64,000 nt of DNA from Schistocerca nitens. Its lineage: Eukaryota > Arthropoda > Insecta > Orthoptera > Acrididae. Below the pieces are notes generated by a model, which made no database searches, was not told the origin of the DNA, and saw only the letters and a list, made by a program, of their open reading frames with translations. Below, piece by piece: positions 33,433 to 45,057 of the stretch; positions within the stretch are counted from its first letter, which is position 1; each line of letters opens with the position of its first letter. The stretch is taken from contig NC_064622.1 in the NCBI RefSeq assembly GCF_023898315.1, forward strand, positions 182,424,178 through 182,488,177, written 5' to 3'. The translations under genes and the position numbers were made by a program.

Positions 33433-34292
33433 TGAAAGGTGGCTACACTGAGCCACAGCGCCAGAGATCGCGCCAGAGAGTATTGTTCCGCCGCCTCCAC
33501 TGGCAGTGATTATTGAGAAGTAGCGGTGGGCAGTGCTTGTTGAGATGTAGTGGACAGTTCTTATTGAGAAGTAGCGGTGTGCAGTGCTTGTCGAGAGGTC
33601 GTGGTAGGGAGTGCTTGCTGAGATGTCGTAGTGAAAAGTACTTGTCGAGAGGTCGTGGTGGAGAGTTCTTGTCGAGAGGTGGTAGTAGCGAGTCGGTGTC
33701 GAGATGTTGTAGTAGGGAGTGCTTGTTCCATGTTTTATGCAGTTGTTTGATGGGCTAGACAGCAGATGTTGTTCCAATGGAGATATTGTAATGATTAGAG
33801 TGTTTTTCATCAATATATATGAAGGTAACAAAACTCGCTTTTTTTCTCATTATTTCAATGTCTTGAATAATGCGTCATTACAGGTTCAGTCAACAAAGCA
33901 TCTGGCTTGTGTTCTTGTACTAGAGTGTAATTCTGGTTTTCTTGCGTAATTATAGTATTTCTATTTTCTTTTATTACTTCAGTATAAATGATATTTAAAA
34001 TTTCTTGTGTTATTGAAGAAGAACCGTGCCAGATGCGTACGTTGAATCACATTTCCACACACAGAACAGTTATACTTGTGCTTTGTTGGCTTCGTAGGTT
34101 TTATAGTTGCTGGGGACTTAATTAATTAATTGTATTAACGGAAATTTTCATTTTATTCTTTGTTGTTGTTCTATGCAGTCAGATTGCGTACAAATACTAG
34201 TCAGGGCCAACCGTTTACGAGATTGCGTAACCGGACATACAGCGACAGAAAATTAAAATTATTTGCATTTTAAATAATTAAGCCCCCATGCA
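33433..34292. mobile_element. solo LTR inside the mariner
   Basis: The 860-bp insertion starts TGAAAGGTGGC and ends CCCCATGCA, with ATCG on both sides (33429-33432 and 34293-34296). Removing it and one ATCG restores the mariner frame at IVTGDEK. It includes a 27-bp minisatellite and no coding region. Confidence 0.82.
33515..33727. repeat. 27-bp minisatellite in the solo LTR
   Basis: About eight units with consensus near GAGAAGTAGCGGTGGGCAGT plus GCTTGTT. Units are 24-27 bp and diverged. The repeat creates apparent repetitive reading frames on both strands that are not genes. Confidence 0.85.
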
Positions 34293-35006
34293 ATCGTTAC
34301 TGGTGACGAGAAATGCTGTCTTTGTGCTAACGTAAGGAAAAGAATGGAATGGTTGAGCCCAAAAATAGCGATAAGTCACATACAAAGACGTGCGCGTATT
34401 CACATAAGGTTATGTTACGCATCTGGTGGAACAGCGTTGTGATATACGACGAATTGCCTCCCCAAGATGAAATCATCACTGTTGACGTTTACTGTCAACA
34501 ACTCAGATGTCTTGCAGACGCAGTCGAGGAACAACAGCCACGAAGATTTCGTGAAGTGATGCTACTCAACGATAACGCACTCCTGCATTCTGCTAGACTG
34601 ACAAAGAACACTGCACAGGAGCTGGGTTGGTAAGTTATTCCGCACTCACATTATTCAGCTGATTTTGAGCCCTCAGATTTTCACTTTTCCCGTTCTCTAT
34701 CGAACAAACTGGATGAAAATGCGCTCCGACGGGTTCATCGCCTCCAATGCACGTGATTTCTACAGTTGCGGAATCTAAAAGCTGCTCCAGCATTGGCAGA
34801 TTGTTTTAAATAGTGGAGGAGGATTTATTATTGATAACTACTCTACTGTGTGTATCCGTTGTGTTTGTTAAATTTGTGATAAAACGCTACAAGCTTATGC
34901 ACCACCATGTAAAGAAAACAAGCAGGCACTTCCTTCCTGGTCACAGACCGCCGTGTCATCCGTCATCCGTCCGCTAACGGCTTCAAGTGTATGTTATACG
35001 TTTCAG

Positions 35007-35178
35007 ATGGTTCAAATGGCTCTAAGCACTATGGGACCTAGCAGCTGAGGTCATCAGTCCCCTAGACCTAAGGACATTACACACATCCATGCCCGAGGCA
35101 GGATTCGAACCTGCGACTGTAGCAGCAGCGCGATTCCGGACTGAAGAGCCTAGAACCGCTCGGTCACAACGTCCCGCT
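35007..35178 (-). mobile_element. SINE family A
   Basis: A reverse-oriented copy with ATGGTTCAAATGGC at its end and the box B complement GATTCGAACCTGCG. The middle lacks the segment containing TTAGAACTACTTAAACC present in the other copies. Confidence 0.85.
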
Positions 35179-35182
35179 GTTG

Positions 35183-35696
35183 TATGGAGGTATGGAGGTT
35201 AACACACCGCACTTCCGGCCCTTATCGGGTTAGCGGACGTGGTGCCGCTACTACTCGGTCAAGTAACTCCTCAGGTGGTATCAAAAAGCTGATTGCACCC
35301 TGCTCCAGACTTTCACCACGGAAAAACCGCTGGAACTGCAAGGAATGGAACACAGATGCTCCGTACGGCAGCTACCCTACTCACCGCTCAGCTATGGAGG
35401 TGGGTGTATTTGAACGTCGAGGGGAGAAGCTGGTGTTTTATACTTCCTGATTACCAACAGCAGCGGAAGTGATCGGATTTAATTTCAGTGCAGCGTCTCA
35501 AGAAGCGAGGACATATGACACAGTCGATGGTGAACCCTCTAACTATTCGGAGGCAGTAGACTGCCTGCGGGCACCGGTTTCACCCGCTCCCATCTCTCAT
35601 CACCACCAACTACATTAACCCATGAGCCCCACGAGTTCATCCGTTGTGCTACACAATGTTCACAGCTATGTTTCCCTCTTACACTGGGCGCAAACA
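35183..35696. other. possible unclassified repeat
   Basis: CTTATCGGGTTAGCGGACG and CTACTACTCGGTCAAGTAAC resemble the start of a dispersed repeat I recall from orthopteran sequences, but the rest is not recognisable. The 88-codon frame at 35184-35450 has no domain I recognise. Confidence 0.35.
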
Positions 35697-35698
35697 TA

Positions 35699-37120
35699 CA
35701 CTCCTGGAAATGGAAAAAAGAACACATTGACACCGGTGTGTCAGGCCCACCATACTTGCTCCGGACACTGCGAGAGGGCTGTACAAGCAATGATCACACG
35801 CACGGCACAGCGGACACACCAGGAACCGCGGTGTTGGCCGTCGAATGGCGCTAGCTGCGCAGCATTTGTGCACCGCCGCCGTCAGTGTCAGCCAGTTTGC
35901 CGTGGCATACGGAGCTCCATCGCAGTCTTTAACACTGGTAGCATGCCGCGACAGCGTGGACGTGAACCGTATGTGCAGTTGACGGACTTTGAGCGAGGGC
36001 GTATAGTGGGCATGCGGGAGGCCGGGTGGACGTACCGCCGAATTGCTCAACACGTGGGGCGTGAGGTCTCCACAGTACATCGATGTTGTCGCCAGTGGTC
36101 GGCGGAAGGTGCACGTGCCCGTCGACCTGGGACCGGACCGCAGCGACGCACGGATGCACGCCAAGACCGTAGGATCCTACGCAGTGCCATAGGGGACCGC
36201 ACCGCCACTTCCCAGCAAATTAGGGACACTGTTGCTCCTGGGGTATCGGCGAGGACCATTCGCAACCGTCTCCATGAAGCTGGGCTACGGTCCCGCACAC
36301 CGTTAGGCCGTCTTCCGCTCACGCCCCAACATCGTGCAGCCCGCCTCCAGTGGTGTCGCGACAGGCGTGAATGGAGGGCCGAATGGAGACGTGTCGTCTT
36401 CAGCGATGAGAGTCGCTTCTGCCTTGGTGCCAATGATGGTCGTATGCGTGTTTGGCGCCGTGCAGGTGAGCGCCACAATCAGGACTGCATACGACCGAGG
36501 CACACAGGGCCAACACCCGGCATCATGGTGTGGGGAGCGATCTCCTACACTGGCCGTACACCACTGGTGATCGTCGAGGGGACACTGAATAGTGCACGGT
36601 ACATCCAAACCGTCATCGAACCCATCGTTCTACCATTCCTAGACCGGCAAGGGAACTTGCTGTTCCAACAGGACAATGCACGTCCGCATGTATCCCGTGC
36701 CACCCAACGTGCTCTAGAAGGTGTAAGTCAACTACCCTGGCCAGCAAGATCTCCGGATCTGTCCCCCATTGAGCATGTTTGGGACTGGATGAAGCGTCGT
36801 CTCACGCGGTCTGCACGTCCAGCACGAACGCTGGTCCAACTGAGGCGCCAGGTGGAAATGGCATGGCAAGCCGTTCCACAGGACTACATCCAGAATCTCT
36901 ACGATCGTCTCCATGGGAGAATAGCAGCCTGCATTGCTGCGAATGGTGGATATACACTGTACTAGTGCCGACATTGTGCATGCTCTGTTGCCTGTGTCTA
37001 TGTGCCTGTGGTTCTGTCAGTGTGATCATGTGATGTATCTGACCCCAGGAATGTGTCAATAAAGTTTCCCCTTCCTGGGACAATGAATTCACGGTGTTCT
37101 TATTTCAATTTCCAGGAGTG
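35699..37120 (+). mobile_element. Tc1-like transposon, copy 2 (intact)
   Basis: The element is 1,422 bp, CACTCCTGGAA to TTCCAGGAGTG, with TA at 35697-35698 and 37121-37122. The first 28 bp of each end form an imperfect inverted repeat. It is the same length as copy 3. Confidence 0.95.
35943..36965 (+). CDS. Tc1-like transposase, full length
   Basis: A 340-residue transposase predicted to cut and insert the element at TA sites in the nucleus. The frame is open upstream to 35622, but MPRQRGREPYVQ is preferred because it gives the usual Tc1 length and starts just before the first DNA-binding helices. Residues 1-110 hold two helix-turn-helix regions (GWTYRRIAQHVGREVSTVHR; TSQQIRDTVAPGVSARTIRN). 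The catalytic residues are Asp in FSDESRF, Asp in FQQDNARPH and Glu in PIEHVWD. The second Asp and the Glu are separated by 32 residues, two fewer than canonical Tc1. The C-terminus GGYTLY is present. No defect is visible, so it may be active or recently so. Confidence 0.92.
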   Translation: MPRQRGREPYVQLTDFERGRIVGMREAGWTYRRIAQHVGREVSTVHRCCRQWSAEGARARRPGTGPQRRTDARQDRRILRSAIGDRTATSQQIRDTVAPGVSARTIRNRLHEAGLRSRTPLGRLPLTPQHRAARLQWCRDRREWRAEWRRVVFSDESRFCLGANDGRMRVWRRAGERHNQDCIRPRHTGPTPGIMVWGAISYTGRTPLVIVEGTLNSARYIQTVIEPIVLPFLDRQGNLLFQQDNARPHVSRATQRALEGVSQLPWPARSPDLSPIEHVWDWMKRRLTRSARPARTLVQLRRQVEMAWQAVPQDYIQNLYDRLHGRIAACIAANGGYTLY

Positions 37121-37122
37121 TA

Positions 37123-38508
37123 TGTATATGCAATCAGGGATAATATCTTTTCTGTCGTCAGAAGAGGTAATCCCTTTGACAATTACAGCTGTAACTTCTG
37201 AAATCGCTGCTACGTCAGTGTCTTCTCCCTGCCTTTCACTCACACAACGCAGATAAGGTGCGTTCATTCACTCAGTGAATGGGTGTGATGAACATGCAGC
37301 TTATCGCCCTTTTGCGGAAATCCTGGAGGTAGGATGGCATTACACGCGTCACCCCTTCCGCCCCTCAAAAATTATTCTACTTACTGATTTATTCACATAA
37401 CTGTAGGATTCTGGGAAACATCGATAATGATGGATGATACTAAATAATCTTGTCTTGTACAATACGTTCCTTTCTACATCGCAATTTCAATTTTACTATT
37501 AATAAAATTTTCATAGAAGTCGATTGCATGCAATGATTCTAAAAAAACGTAAAAACAGACGTATTACATAGAGCATGCGCACGGTAACATCTGGAGCACT
37601 GCAAGTGATTCTGACATATTTCCGCCAAAAGACTGCACTTATTCATTTGCAAAACGATAGTAATTTTGAGTATCGTTGGTACACTCTGTATGCAGATAAA
37701 GTACCACATAACAAAGAACGGAGATGTATAAGTACCTCATAAGGAATCATCACATCAAATTAAAAGAGAAGTTTCTACCCTATTTCATCTGTTCAGATAA
37801 CGAAAAAAAGTATTACACGTCACTTAGCTCTTTATGTATAATTATAGCACGCAAAAAATGGAACTTATCATTTAAAAAATGTTGTTGACGCTATTTTCAC
37901 CAGTTGCATCCCTCTTTCTATTGGAGTTATACAAATATTGCTACCTTACTATTCCCCTATTTTGAAAACAAGGTCTGTCCAGCTACGCTAACTGAAAATT
38001 TATAAGTTTCGTTTATTTTTCCGCTAAACATGCAAATTGCAAAATTTACTGAACGAAGCCGTTTCCGAAACTCCCCAACCCCTTGTTATTTTTAATTTAA
38101 ATTTTGAGCACTACGAATTCATAAAAGTTTTAAAGATTCCTTTGTAAACATATTTTTTTTTCTTTTTTTTTTTTGCGTTCTGATGACTTAGGTACTCGTG
38201 TTGCAGTCTTTCATGTGCAGAAAGAAATATGCTATGTTTCTTCAAAATTATTACATTGACAGTACTTCTTTTAATGCTATTTTTCGTAATTACTGATGTT
38301 ACTGAATCCGTATCGTCTACTAAAGGAGGACAATTCCACAGATGTGAAACTACAGTGAAAGTGATAATTAACATTGTGGAATGGCATGAATAATTTATCC
38401 ATTGTCAGAAAAATTTCCCTTGTGCACTGCATGTCTGTAACGTTTTTGCCTGGACAATGTAATGTTATTTGTAATAACAACATTCATATTATGTGTGTGA
38501 AGTAAACT
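37123..38508. other. no recognisable gene
   Basis: AT-rich sequence with a T-rich stretch (38152-38173) and a short palindrome, CATTCACTCAGTGAATG, near 37264. No domain was recognised. Confidence 0.6.
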
Positions 38509-38518
38509 GTAGTTTCTC

Positions 38519-38718
38519 GCCGGACAGGGTGGCCGAGTGGTTCTAGGCGCTACAGTCTGGAACAGCGCGACCGCTACGGTCGCAGTTTCGAATCCTGCCT
38601 CGGGCATGGATGTGTGTGATGTCCTTAGGTTAGTTAGGTTTAAGTAGTTCTAAGTTCTAGGCGACTGATGACCTCAGAAGTTAAGTCCCATAGTGCTCAG
38701 AGCCATTTGAACCATTTT
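38519..38718 (+). mobile_element. SINE family A, near full length
   Basis: It begins GCCGGACAGGGTGGCCGAGT with a clear tRNA-like box A (GGCCGAGTGGTTCTAGGCGC) and box B (GTTTCGAATCC). It ends GAGCCATTTGAACCATTTT. GTAGTTTCTC flanks both ends (38509-38518 and 38719-38728). This is the best reference copy of the family in the window. Confidence 0.93.
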
Positions 38719-38728
38719 GTAGTTTCTC

Positions 38729-41700
38729 AGCCGACCTACGTTACAGTATGCAATACGTTGAGCATGTATTTCTGTTACTTACGATTAGTTAAGTATATTT
38801 TTTTTTTCTTTTACATTGGTATCACTGTACGACACCCCATGCGGTTCGTAGTTTTCCCAATCGCACTACTCCTCGTCAATTCAATGATCGTTTCATAATG
38901 TGTTAGGTAATGAGCGTTCTAATAAGTTCAAGAAGACTTATATTTAAGATCATGGACGATGTTTTGTTTGTTCGTTTGTCACCTTGTTCTCCCACAAAGA
39001 TTCACCAAAAGCGTAATAGACTGTGCGCGACGCTGTGTCACTAAAATGTTTCACAATGAAATTTTAGATCGCGTGTCTCTTTCCAACACGGATTCGCGAC
39101 TTCATTTTTGCAATACGGTTCTCTCATGACCTACTCAAGTATTAAGCAGATAGTCAGGTCTGAATGCCCCCACGTTCTTTTCCACCACTATACTGCACTG
39201 TACCTCACAACGAAGTACTATGTGGTTTCCTTTTCTTATCCTTTTAGCAGCTGGATATTATTCCACCTGCTACTGCGTACCTTCTGTCAATAACAACCCC
39301 ATCTCATCTCAAAGAACAAAAGGTGCAAGAAAACTATTGCATAGAAATATACGCGTACACAGTCTTTACAAATGGCATATTGCTGAAGCAAGTTAATTAT
39401 ACTTTATTTTGTCAGTACTGATCCTTTCAGCGTAGTCGTCCTTTGACGAAAGATATTCTCAAATTCTTTTGCCTTTGTTTATGGAAAATATGTGTCCGTG
39501 TTCCCCGATATTGAACTACAAGTCGTAAGGGTTAATCATCGCCATCATTTACCTTTTTGGTTAAAACTGTAGAAACAGTGTGTACATCCATATGGAAAAT
39601 ACAGTTTTTTTATACACTTTTCTTATCGGACAGCATTCCAGACATCTTCTTCAAGTTTATTACTGTTTAACTGTGTATATTTGCGACTTCTGTAAGTCGA
39701 TACAATGATCACTAAAATTCGTTTTTAGTAACTGGTATCTCTGTGACAAGTATTTAAAAACTGAAGCAAATGAGTTTCATGCAATGACAGACAGAACAAA
39801 AATTCACTTCCACTTAGCACATTTTATAAAATGGAAGGGAGAAAAGAGGGATCCTGTTCTTACAAAACACGTAGATATATCTTGATACGAATTACAATCA
39901 CGGACGTCAAGCACAAGCACTCCTATGCACATACATTTTAGCTACGATAGTGAGATACAGCTTTGCGTCACTTTCTTTAGGAAGCCTTAACGTCTTAATA
40001 TGGTGTACGTCGCGCGCTCACATAGCAACATATGACTCCCATACTACCTGCCACACATACTTCACTGTGACGTGTATGTCGGAGCTCACAGCTGACGTAT
40101 TCTAAGGGTTGCTGCAGACGTTCTCCAAATATCACAGGAGCGACACCAAAAAGTATTATGCATGCAAACAAGTTCCATATCTGCCAGTGGGTTCGTGGAG
40201 GATTTATTGCAACCGCACCTAGAATGAGCAAAAAAGCGAGAATGTATCTCCCACTTTCACGAACCTACAATGAGAAAAAGAACGAGAATATATCTCTCAC
40301 TTTCGAACACAGGTCACATCGGCTCTCTGACAGCACAGCAGAGAAATGACTTTCAAATCAGATGCTGAGTAGGCGCCCTGGGTCGGAGTAAATGTAGCTT
40401 CTCCGCTTTTGCAAGCCAAACAAAGGCAATACAAATTTTAGTCCACATTTGTTGACTTTGCTCCAAGTCCTTGCTTACCTCCATTTCTTCCTCCGGAGTG
40501 TGCTGTCAATTAGAATGGGATTGTAACCAACATTTACAGGAAGATAAATAAGCAAATAAAGGCAGTAATACGCTCATCAATAACGTGCCAAATTCCAGTC
40601 AATTAAATATAAATGCTGCCATTCGATAATAAACTATCAACAAGGATAGGCGATACCTTGAAAGCACACCACTACACCACTAAGACAAGAGGCAAGTATC
40701 TAAATTCACAGAACATTGAATTTTGGCGAATAAAAGTGACGGTGCAAGATTATTCACTACACGTTGGGCTCGCATGACATAGGAAAACCGGGAGTTCTGA
40801 ATTTACTAAACTAAGGGGACATCTCAGATGTAGGAAATTACAGAAAATCATATTTGCACAGCATTTTTCAGAAACCAGATATTCCATAGACGCGTAAATA
40901 CTACACTCTGAGTAAAATGGACATATACATTCATGGGAACTGAAACACGAAACCAGCTCGCCATCAGATTGTTAATTAAGTAACATCGTATGTTGGATAT
41001 CAATATTTCCACCAGCAGCGAGATGTTTAAATTTGAAATGCGGACAAAACTTTTTTGCCTAATCGATAATCGAACCCGGCACCCGGTTTTCTGACCACGA
41101 ATTGTTTACTCACTAGTGGTGATATGTGTACATGTTTGACTTGAAATGAAAGCACCTGTCATTATTATTGACAACATGTGAAGAGACATTAGAAATGAAG
41201 TACTAGTAATTCTGGGTGCATGTGCTAGGGTGTGAAATGAAACCATGAATCTTTTTGTGCTACACCAGGATTCGAACGTACACACATGCCTTTCGTGGAG
41301 ACCTAGAGGAGTTTGCAATCTTGGGAAAAACAACGAAATGATCGAACTATATCCTTCCGAAAGAGGAGACCTAATTCGAATCCCAGTCCAACTCTATACT
41401 TTCCAACGTCTCAATTTCAATTAAATAAGAGCCCTGAGTCGTGAAGTTACCATTGCCTCGTTAAATAAAATAAAGTTTCTAGATAAAAGAAGCTCAGTGC
41501 TGACAGAGATTCTGCTTGCCGCGACTTATGCCTCTGCTATGATTCAACCTAAACTCCATTAGTAGCGAAGCGATATGATTTTTATAATACGGATTCTGAA
41601 CTATAGAGCAACATGACTCTCTTCCCTTGATATTAGTACACAGGAAGGAGATCTGTTCGTGTTTGTTTACAATACATGACGGAAGTAGGAATCGACCCCG

Positions 41701-41850
41701 TACCTCGCATCTAAGAAACTGGGATCATTCCACGAGATCACTGAATCCTACATTTGCTACATTCGTTATTGTGTCGTAAAATATGATGAGCTAAGGTTAC
41801 AAATTAGAAACGGTGAAAAAAAATTCAATTCTCCATTAAGTGGTTAATTA
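38729..41850. other. no recognisable gene; degenerate tRNA-like segments
   Basis: AT-rich sequence. GAGAATGTATCTCCCACTTTC near 40238 recurs diverged near 40281. Around 41066, 41272 and 41692 there are sequences resembling reversed tRNA box B regions (TCGAACCCGG, GATTCGAACG, AATCGACCCC), probably old tRNA-derived repeats. Confidence 0.5.
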
Positions 41851-41968
41851 CACAGGCCGACGAAAAAAAAAATTTTAAACTTTTTTTACTTTGATAGCTG
41901 ATCTTTATAGAGTTTTATGAGCTGAATCCAAATCTAGTCGGTTTTTTTGGGCAATATGATTTTTATTA

Positions 41969-43299
41969 CGAGGGCAGTTCAATAAGTAATGCAACATTTT
42001 TTTTTTCTCGGCCAAGTTTGGTTGAAAAAACCGGAAATTTCTTGTGGAATATTTTCAAACATTCCCGCTTCGTCTCGTATAGTTTCATTGACTTCCGACA
42101 GGTGGCAGCGCTGTACGGAGCTGTTAAAATGGCGTCTGTAACGGATGTGCGTTGCAAACAACGGGCAGTGATCGAGTTTCTTTTGGCGGAAAACCAGGGC
42201 ATCTCAGATATTCATAGGCGCTTGCAGAATGTCTACGGTGATCTGGCAGTGGACAAAAGCACGGTGAGTCGTCGGGCAAAGCGTGTGTCATCATCGCCGC
42301 AAGGTCAAGCAAGACTGTCTGACCTCCCGCGTGCGGGCTGGCCGTGCACAGCTGTGACTCCTGCAATGGCGGAGCGTGCGAACACACTCGTTCGAGATGA
42401 TCGACGGATCTCCATCAAACAACTCAGTGCTCAACTTGACATCTCTGTTGGTAGTGCTGTCACAATTGTTCACCAGTTGGGATATTCAAAGGTTTGTTCC
42501 CACTGGGTCCCTCGCTGTCTAATCAAACACCATAAAGAGCAAAGGAGAACCATCTGTGCGGAATTGCTTGCTCGTCATGTGGCTGAGGGTGACAATTTCT
42601 TGTCAAAGATTGTTACAGGCGATGAAACATGGGTTCATCACTTCGAACCTGAAACAAAACGGCAATCAATGAAGTGGCGCCACACCCACTCCCCTACCAA
42701 GAAAAAGTTTAAAGCCATACCCTCAGCCGGTAAAGTCATGGTTACAGTCTTCTGGGACGCTGAAGGGGTTATTCTGTTCGATGTCCTTCCCCATGGTCAA
42801 ACGATCAACTCTGAAGTGTATTGTGCTACTCTTCAGAAATTGAAGAAACGACTTCAGCGTGTTCGTAGGCACAAAAATCAGAACGAACTTCTTCATGACA
42901 ACGCAAGACCTCACACAAGTCTTCGCACCCGAGAGGAGCTCACAAAACTTCAGTGGACTGTTCTTCCTTATGCACCCTACAGCCCCGATCTCGCACCGTC
43001 GGATTTCCATATGTTTGGCCCAATGAAGGACGCAATCCGTGGGAGGCACTACGCGGATGATGAAGTTATTGATGCAGTACGACGTTGGTTCCGACATCGA
43101 CCAGTGGAATGGTACCGTGCAGGCATACAGGCCCTCATTTCAAGGTGGCGTAAGGCCGTAGCATTGAATGGAGATTACGTTGAAAAATAGTGTTGTGTAG
43201 CTAAATGATTGGGGAATAACCTGGTGTATTTCAATGCTGAATAAAACAACCCCTGTTTCAGAAAAAAAATGTGTTGCATTACTTATTGAACTGCCCTCG
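41969..43299 (+). mobile_element. mariner transposon, intact
   Basis: The element is 1,331 bp. The ends CGAGGGCAGTTCAATAAGTA and its complement form inverted repeats of about 30 bp. TA lies at 41967-41968 and 43300-43301. It is inserted 118 bp inside the left end of the 41851-45402 transposon, beyond the end of its gene. Confidence 0.94.
42129..43190 (+). CDS. mariner DD34D transposase, full length
   Basis: A 353-residue protein within the usual mariner length range. The frame is open upstream to 42018, but MASVTDVRCKQRAVIEF is the natural start. The N-terminal helix-turn-helix region (RAVIEFLLAENQGISDIHRR and ISIKQLSAQLDISVGSAVTI) is followed by WVPRCL, a version of the mariner WVPHEL linker. 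Catalytic Asp residues lie in VTGDETWVHHF, LLHDNARPHT and SPDLAPSDFHMFG, with 34 residues between the last two. It ends GDYVEK. The WVPHEL variant could affect dimer function. No stop or frameshift is present. Confidence 0.93.
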   Translation: MASVTDVRCKQRAVIEFLLAENQGISDIHRRLQNVYGDLAVDKSTVSRRAKRVSSSPQGQARLSDLPRAGWPCTAVTPAMAERANTLVRDDRRISIKQLSAQLDISVGSAVTIVHQLGYSKVCSHWVPRCLIKHHKEQRRTICAELLARHVAEGDNFLSKIVTGDETWVHHFEPETKRQSMKWRHTHSPTKKKFKAIPSAGKVMVTVFWDAEGVILFDVLPHGQTINSEVYCATLQKLKKRLQRVRRHKNQNELLHDNARPHTSLRTREELTKLQWTVLPYAPYSPDLAPSDFHMFGPMKDAIRGRHYADDEVIDAVRRWFRHRPVEWYRAGIQALISRWRKAVALNGDYVEK

Positions 43300-43511
43300 T
43301 ATATAGTATAAAAATCCTATGCTATATGTTAAACAGGGAAATTGTTGAAACGCTTTGTTATAACATAAGCGTGGTTTGTATTTATAGTAAGCTACTTAAA
43401 ACAATGAATGTGTTAATAGAGGTTTCACTAGTCAGCTGTAATTGGTTTGTATTTTCTTTCTCTTTTTTCTTTGAAGCGTCTTGTGTAGCTTTTTCTACAA
43501 TGAGTCGCTTG

Positions 43512-45057
43512 CTAAACTTCTCGGTGAAGTGACCAACAGTAGTCTCCCATCATGTTGGTGTTCCAGCGGCCTTGGTGGCGTTTTTCCATCACTTTAATGT
43601 CCTGGTGAAAACGCTCTCCTTGCGCCTCACTAACATCTCCCATATAGTCCGGGAAGTAATCAAGGTGACTGTTCAAAAAGTGAACTTTCAGACTCATTAA
43701 ACATCCTAAAGTTTTAAACTTGTTTAACATTGTAGCTATAATAGAAACATATTCTGGGTCTTCTTCATGTCCTAAGTACTTTTTAACGACTTGCTTGAGT
43801 GATACCCATGCTTTTTTCTCACTTAAGTTCATTGTGTATTGAAAGTTAACATCAAACACAAATTTTCTAATTTCAGGTCGACAAAGATGCCTTCCTTTAG
43901 TTTAGCTTCTGAAAGGTGTGGAAACTTTTGGCAGAGATACTTGGTCCATCTATAGCCAAAGCCTGTACAAACTGTTTCATTAGGTCTACGTTTTTTGGGT
44001 CTACAAGGTTTTTGTGTAGAATTCTCTTCTCACCAGGTTTTAAAGACTCCCTAGTCCTACTGTCCCATTCACACAAGAAACATGGAAGTTTGGTAAAGCC
44101 ACCTTGCTGACCAAGGAGCATACATGTTACTTTTAGATCGCCACATATCATCCAACCATGAGCGGAATAGTCTATTTTATTTAGCACTATTTCTAGGCTT
44201 TCATATCTTTCTTTCATATGAACAGAATGTCCAACAGGTATAGATGCATGCATGTTACCATTGTGTAAGAGAACAGCATTTAAACTAGTTTTGGATTAAT
44301 CAATAAACAGCCTCCAGTCTTCATTTTTGTATTTTATACCAAACTCATTCATCAGACTAGGAATGTCTGAGCAGTACACTAAATCACCTTCTTGTTGAGT
44401 AAACTTGCAAAATTACTGCTCTCTCTTTCTATACATGTATGTGTGGTTCCAACTGCCAATAAGTTCTTTTCTTTTAATCCAGAGACAAGCAATTCAGCTT
44501 TCTCTTTCGTTAAGCCCAGATCCCTCACCAAATCGTTAATCTCGGTCTCAGTAAATAATTTTGGCTCTAGACTTTGTGTATTACAATGGAATTCATCACC
44601 ATCTGGTTCACGTAAATCAGATTGTACATCAGAAAATACTTCTGTTGGAATAGAATTCAAAACTTCTGGTGGTTCAAGAACCAGCAAATCTACACCATGT
44701 CCTAATGGTCGGGTGGCGGACGGAAGGTTAGGGTATCTTATTACCTTCTTTTTTTTCGGATTATGACCAGTAACATCAACACTGCAAAAGTAGCAATCAT
44801 CGGAATTATTTCTTGGCTCCCTCCATATCATAGGAACAGCAAATCTAAAGGCTTTTTTCTCCTCTTTGGACCATTTTCTCATATCTTCAACCCACACGTA
44901 ACATACATTATGCGGCACCTGAGATTTAGATCCAAAGTATGATAGATAAACCTTTTTCACAAAGTCTGTACTGTTTCTTTGATGTTTTTTAAATGACAAA
45001 TTCACCACAAATATAACAAAAACAGTCAGAAGAGTTTCTACAGCCACGATTAGTCAT
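43512..45057 (-). pseudogene. Cys-rich transposon protein of unknown family
   Basis: The frame starts MTNRGCRNSSDCFCYICGEF with closely spaced Cys residues that suggest a zinc-binding N-terminus. A shift near 44990 leads into KKHQRNSTDFVKKVY, FAVPMIWREP and DDCYFC. A second shift near 44400 leads into GDLVYCSDIPSLMNEFG. A TAA near 44298 interrupts LFIDSKTSL. The next block is WMICGDLKVTCMLLGQQGG with PCFLCEWDSR. A shift near 43880 follows, then HFLNSHLDYFPDYMGD, GERFHQDIKVMEKRHQGRW and DYCWSLHRE. Conserved acidic and His residues in the last block could be catalytic, but that is a guess. Confidence 0.65.

Larger units (their letters stand above)
32972..34838 (+). pseudogene. mariner DD34D transposase pseudogene
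   Basis: N-terminal helix-turn-helix repeats are visible (LSRGLTAAEAARNI; CTRELANVINCDLSTIVRHL), then the WVPHALSQ linker. The frame runs to FLACIV at 33432. The LTR follows, and the gene resumes with IVTGDEKCC, which carries the first catalytic Asp. The second Asp is in LLNDNALLHS. The third is in EPSDFHF, within a degraded SPDLAPSD motif. Stops occur in the first helix, after RPKVFD and after QELGW. Confidence 0.87.
32800..34911 (+). mobile_element. irritans-type mariner split by a solo LTR
   Basis: The left end TTAGGATAGTACATAAG and the right end (complement of GGTGGTGCATAAGC) resemble the TTAGGTTGGTGCATAAG ends of irritans mariners. TA precedes the left end; the right boundary is uncertain by a few bases. 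The LTR occupies 33433-34292; without it the element is about 1.25 kb. Confidence 0.82.

Noticed and set aside
33334..33831. 165-codon minus-strand frame with repeated STxxHYDLST-like units
   Set aside because: It arises from the 27-bp minisatellite in the LTR and crosses the LTR boundary into the mariner.
35622..35942. N-terminal extension of the Tc1-like frame upstream of MPRQRG
   Set aside because: It runs through the inverted repeat and flanking DNA, so it cannot be a conserved part of the transposase.
35679..36164. 161-codon antisense frame across Tc1-like copy 2, also seen in copies 1 and 3
   Set aside because: It shadows the GC-rich transposase gene; its conservation follows from the recent spread of the element.
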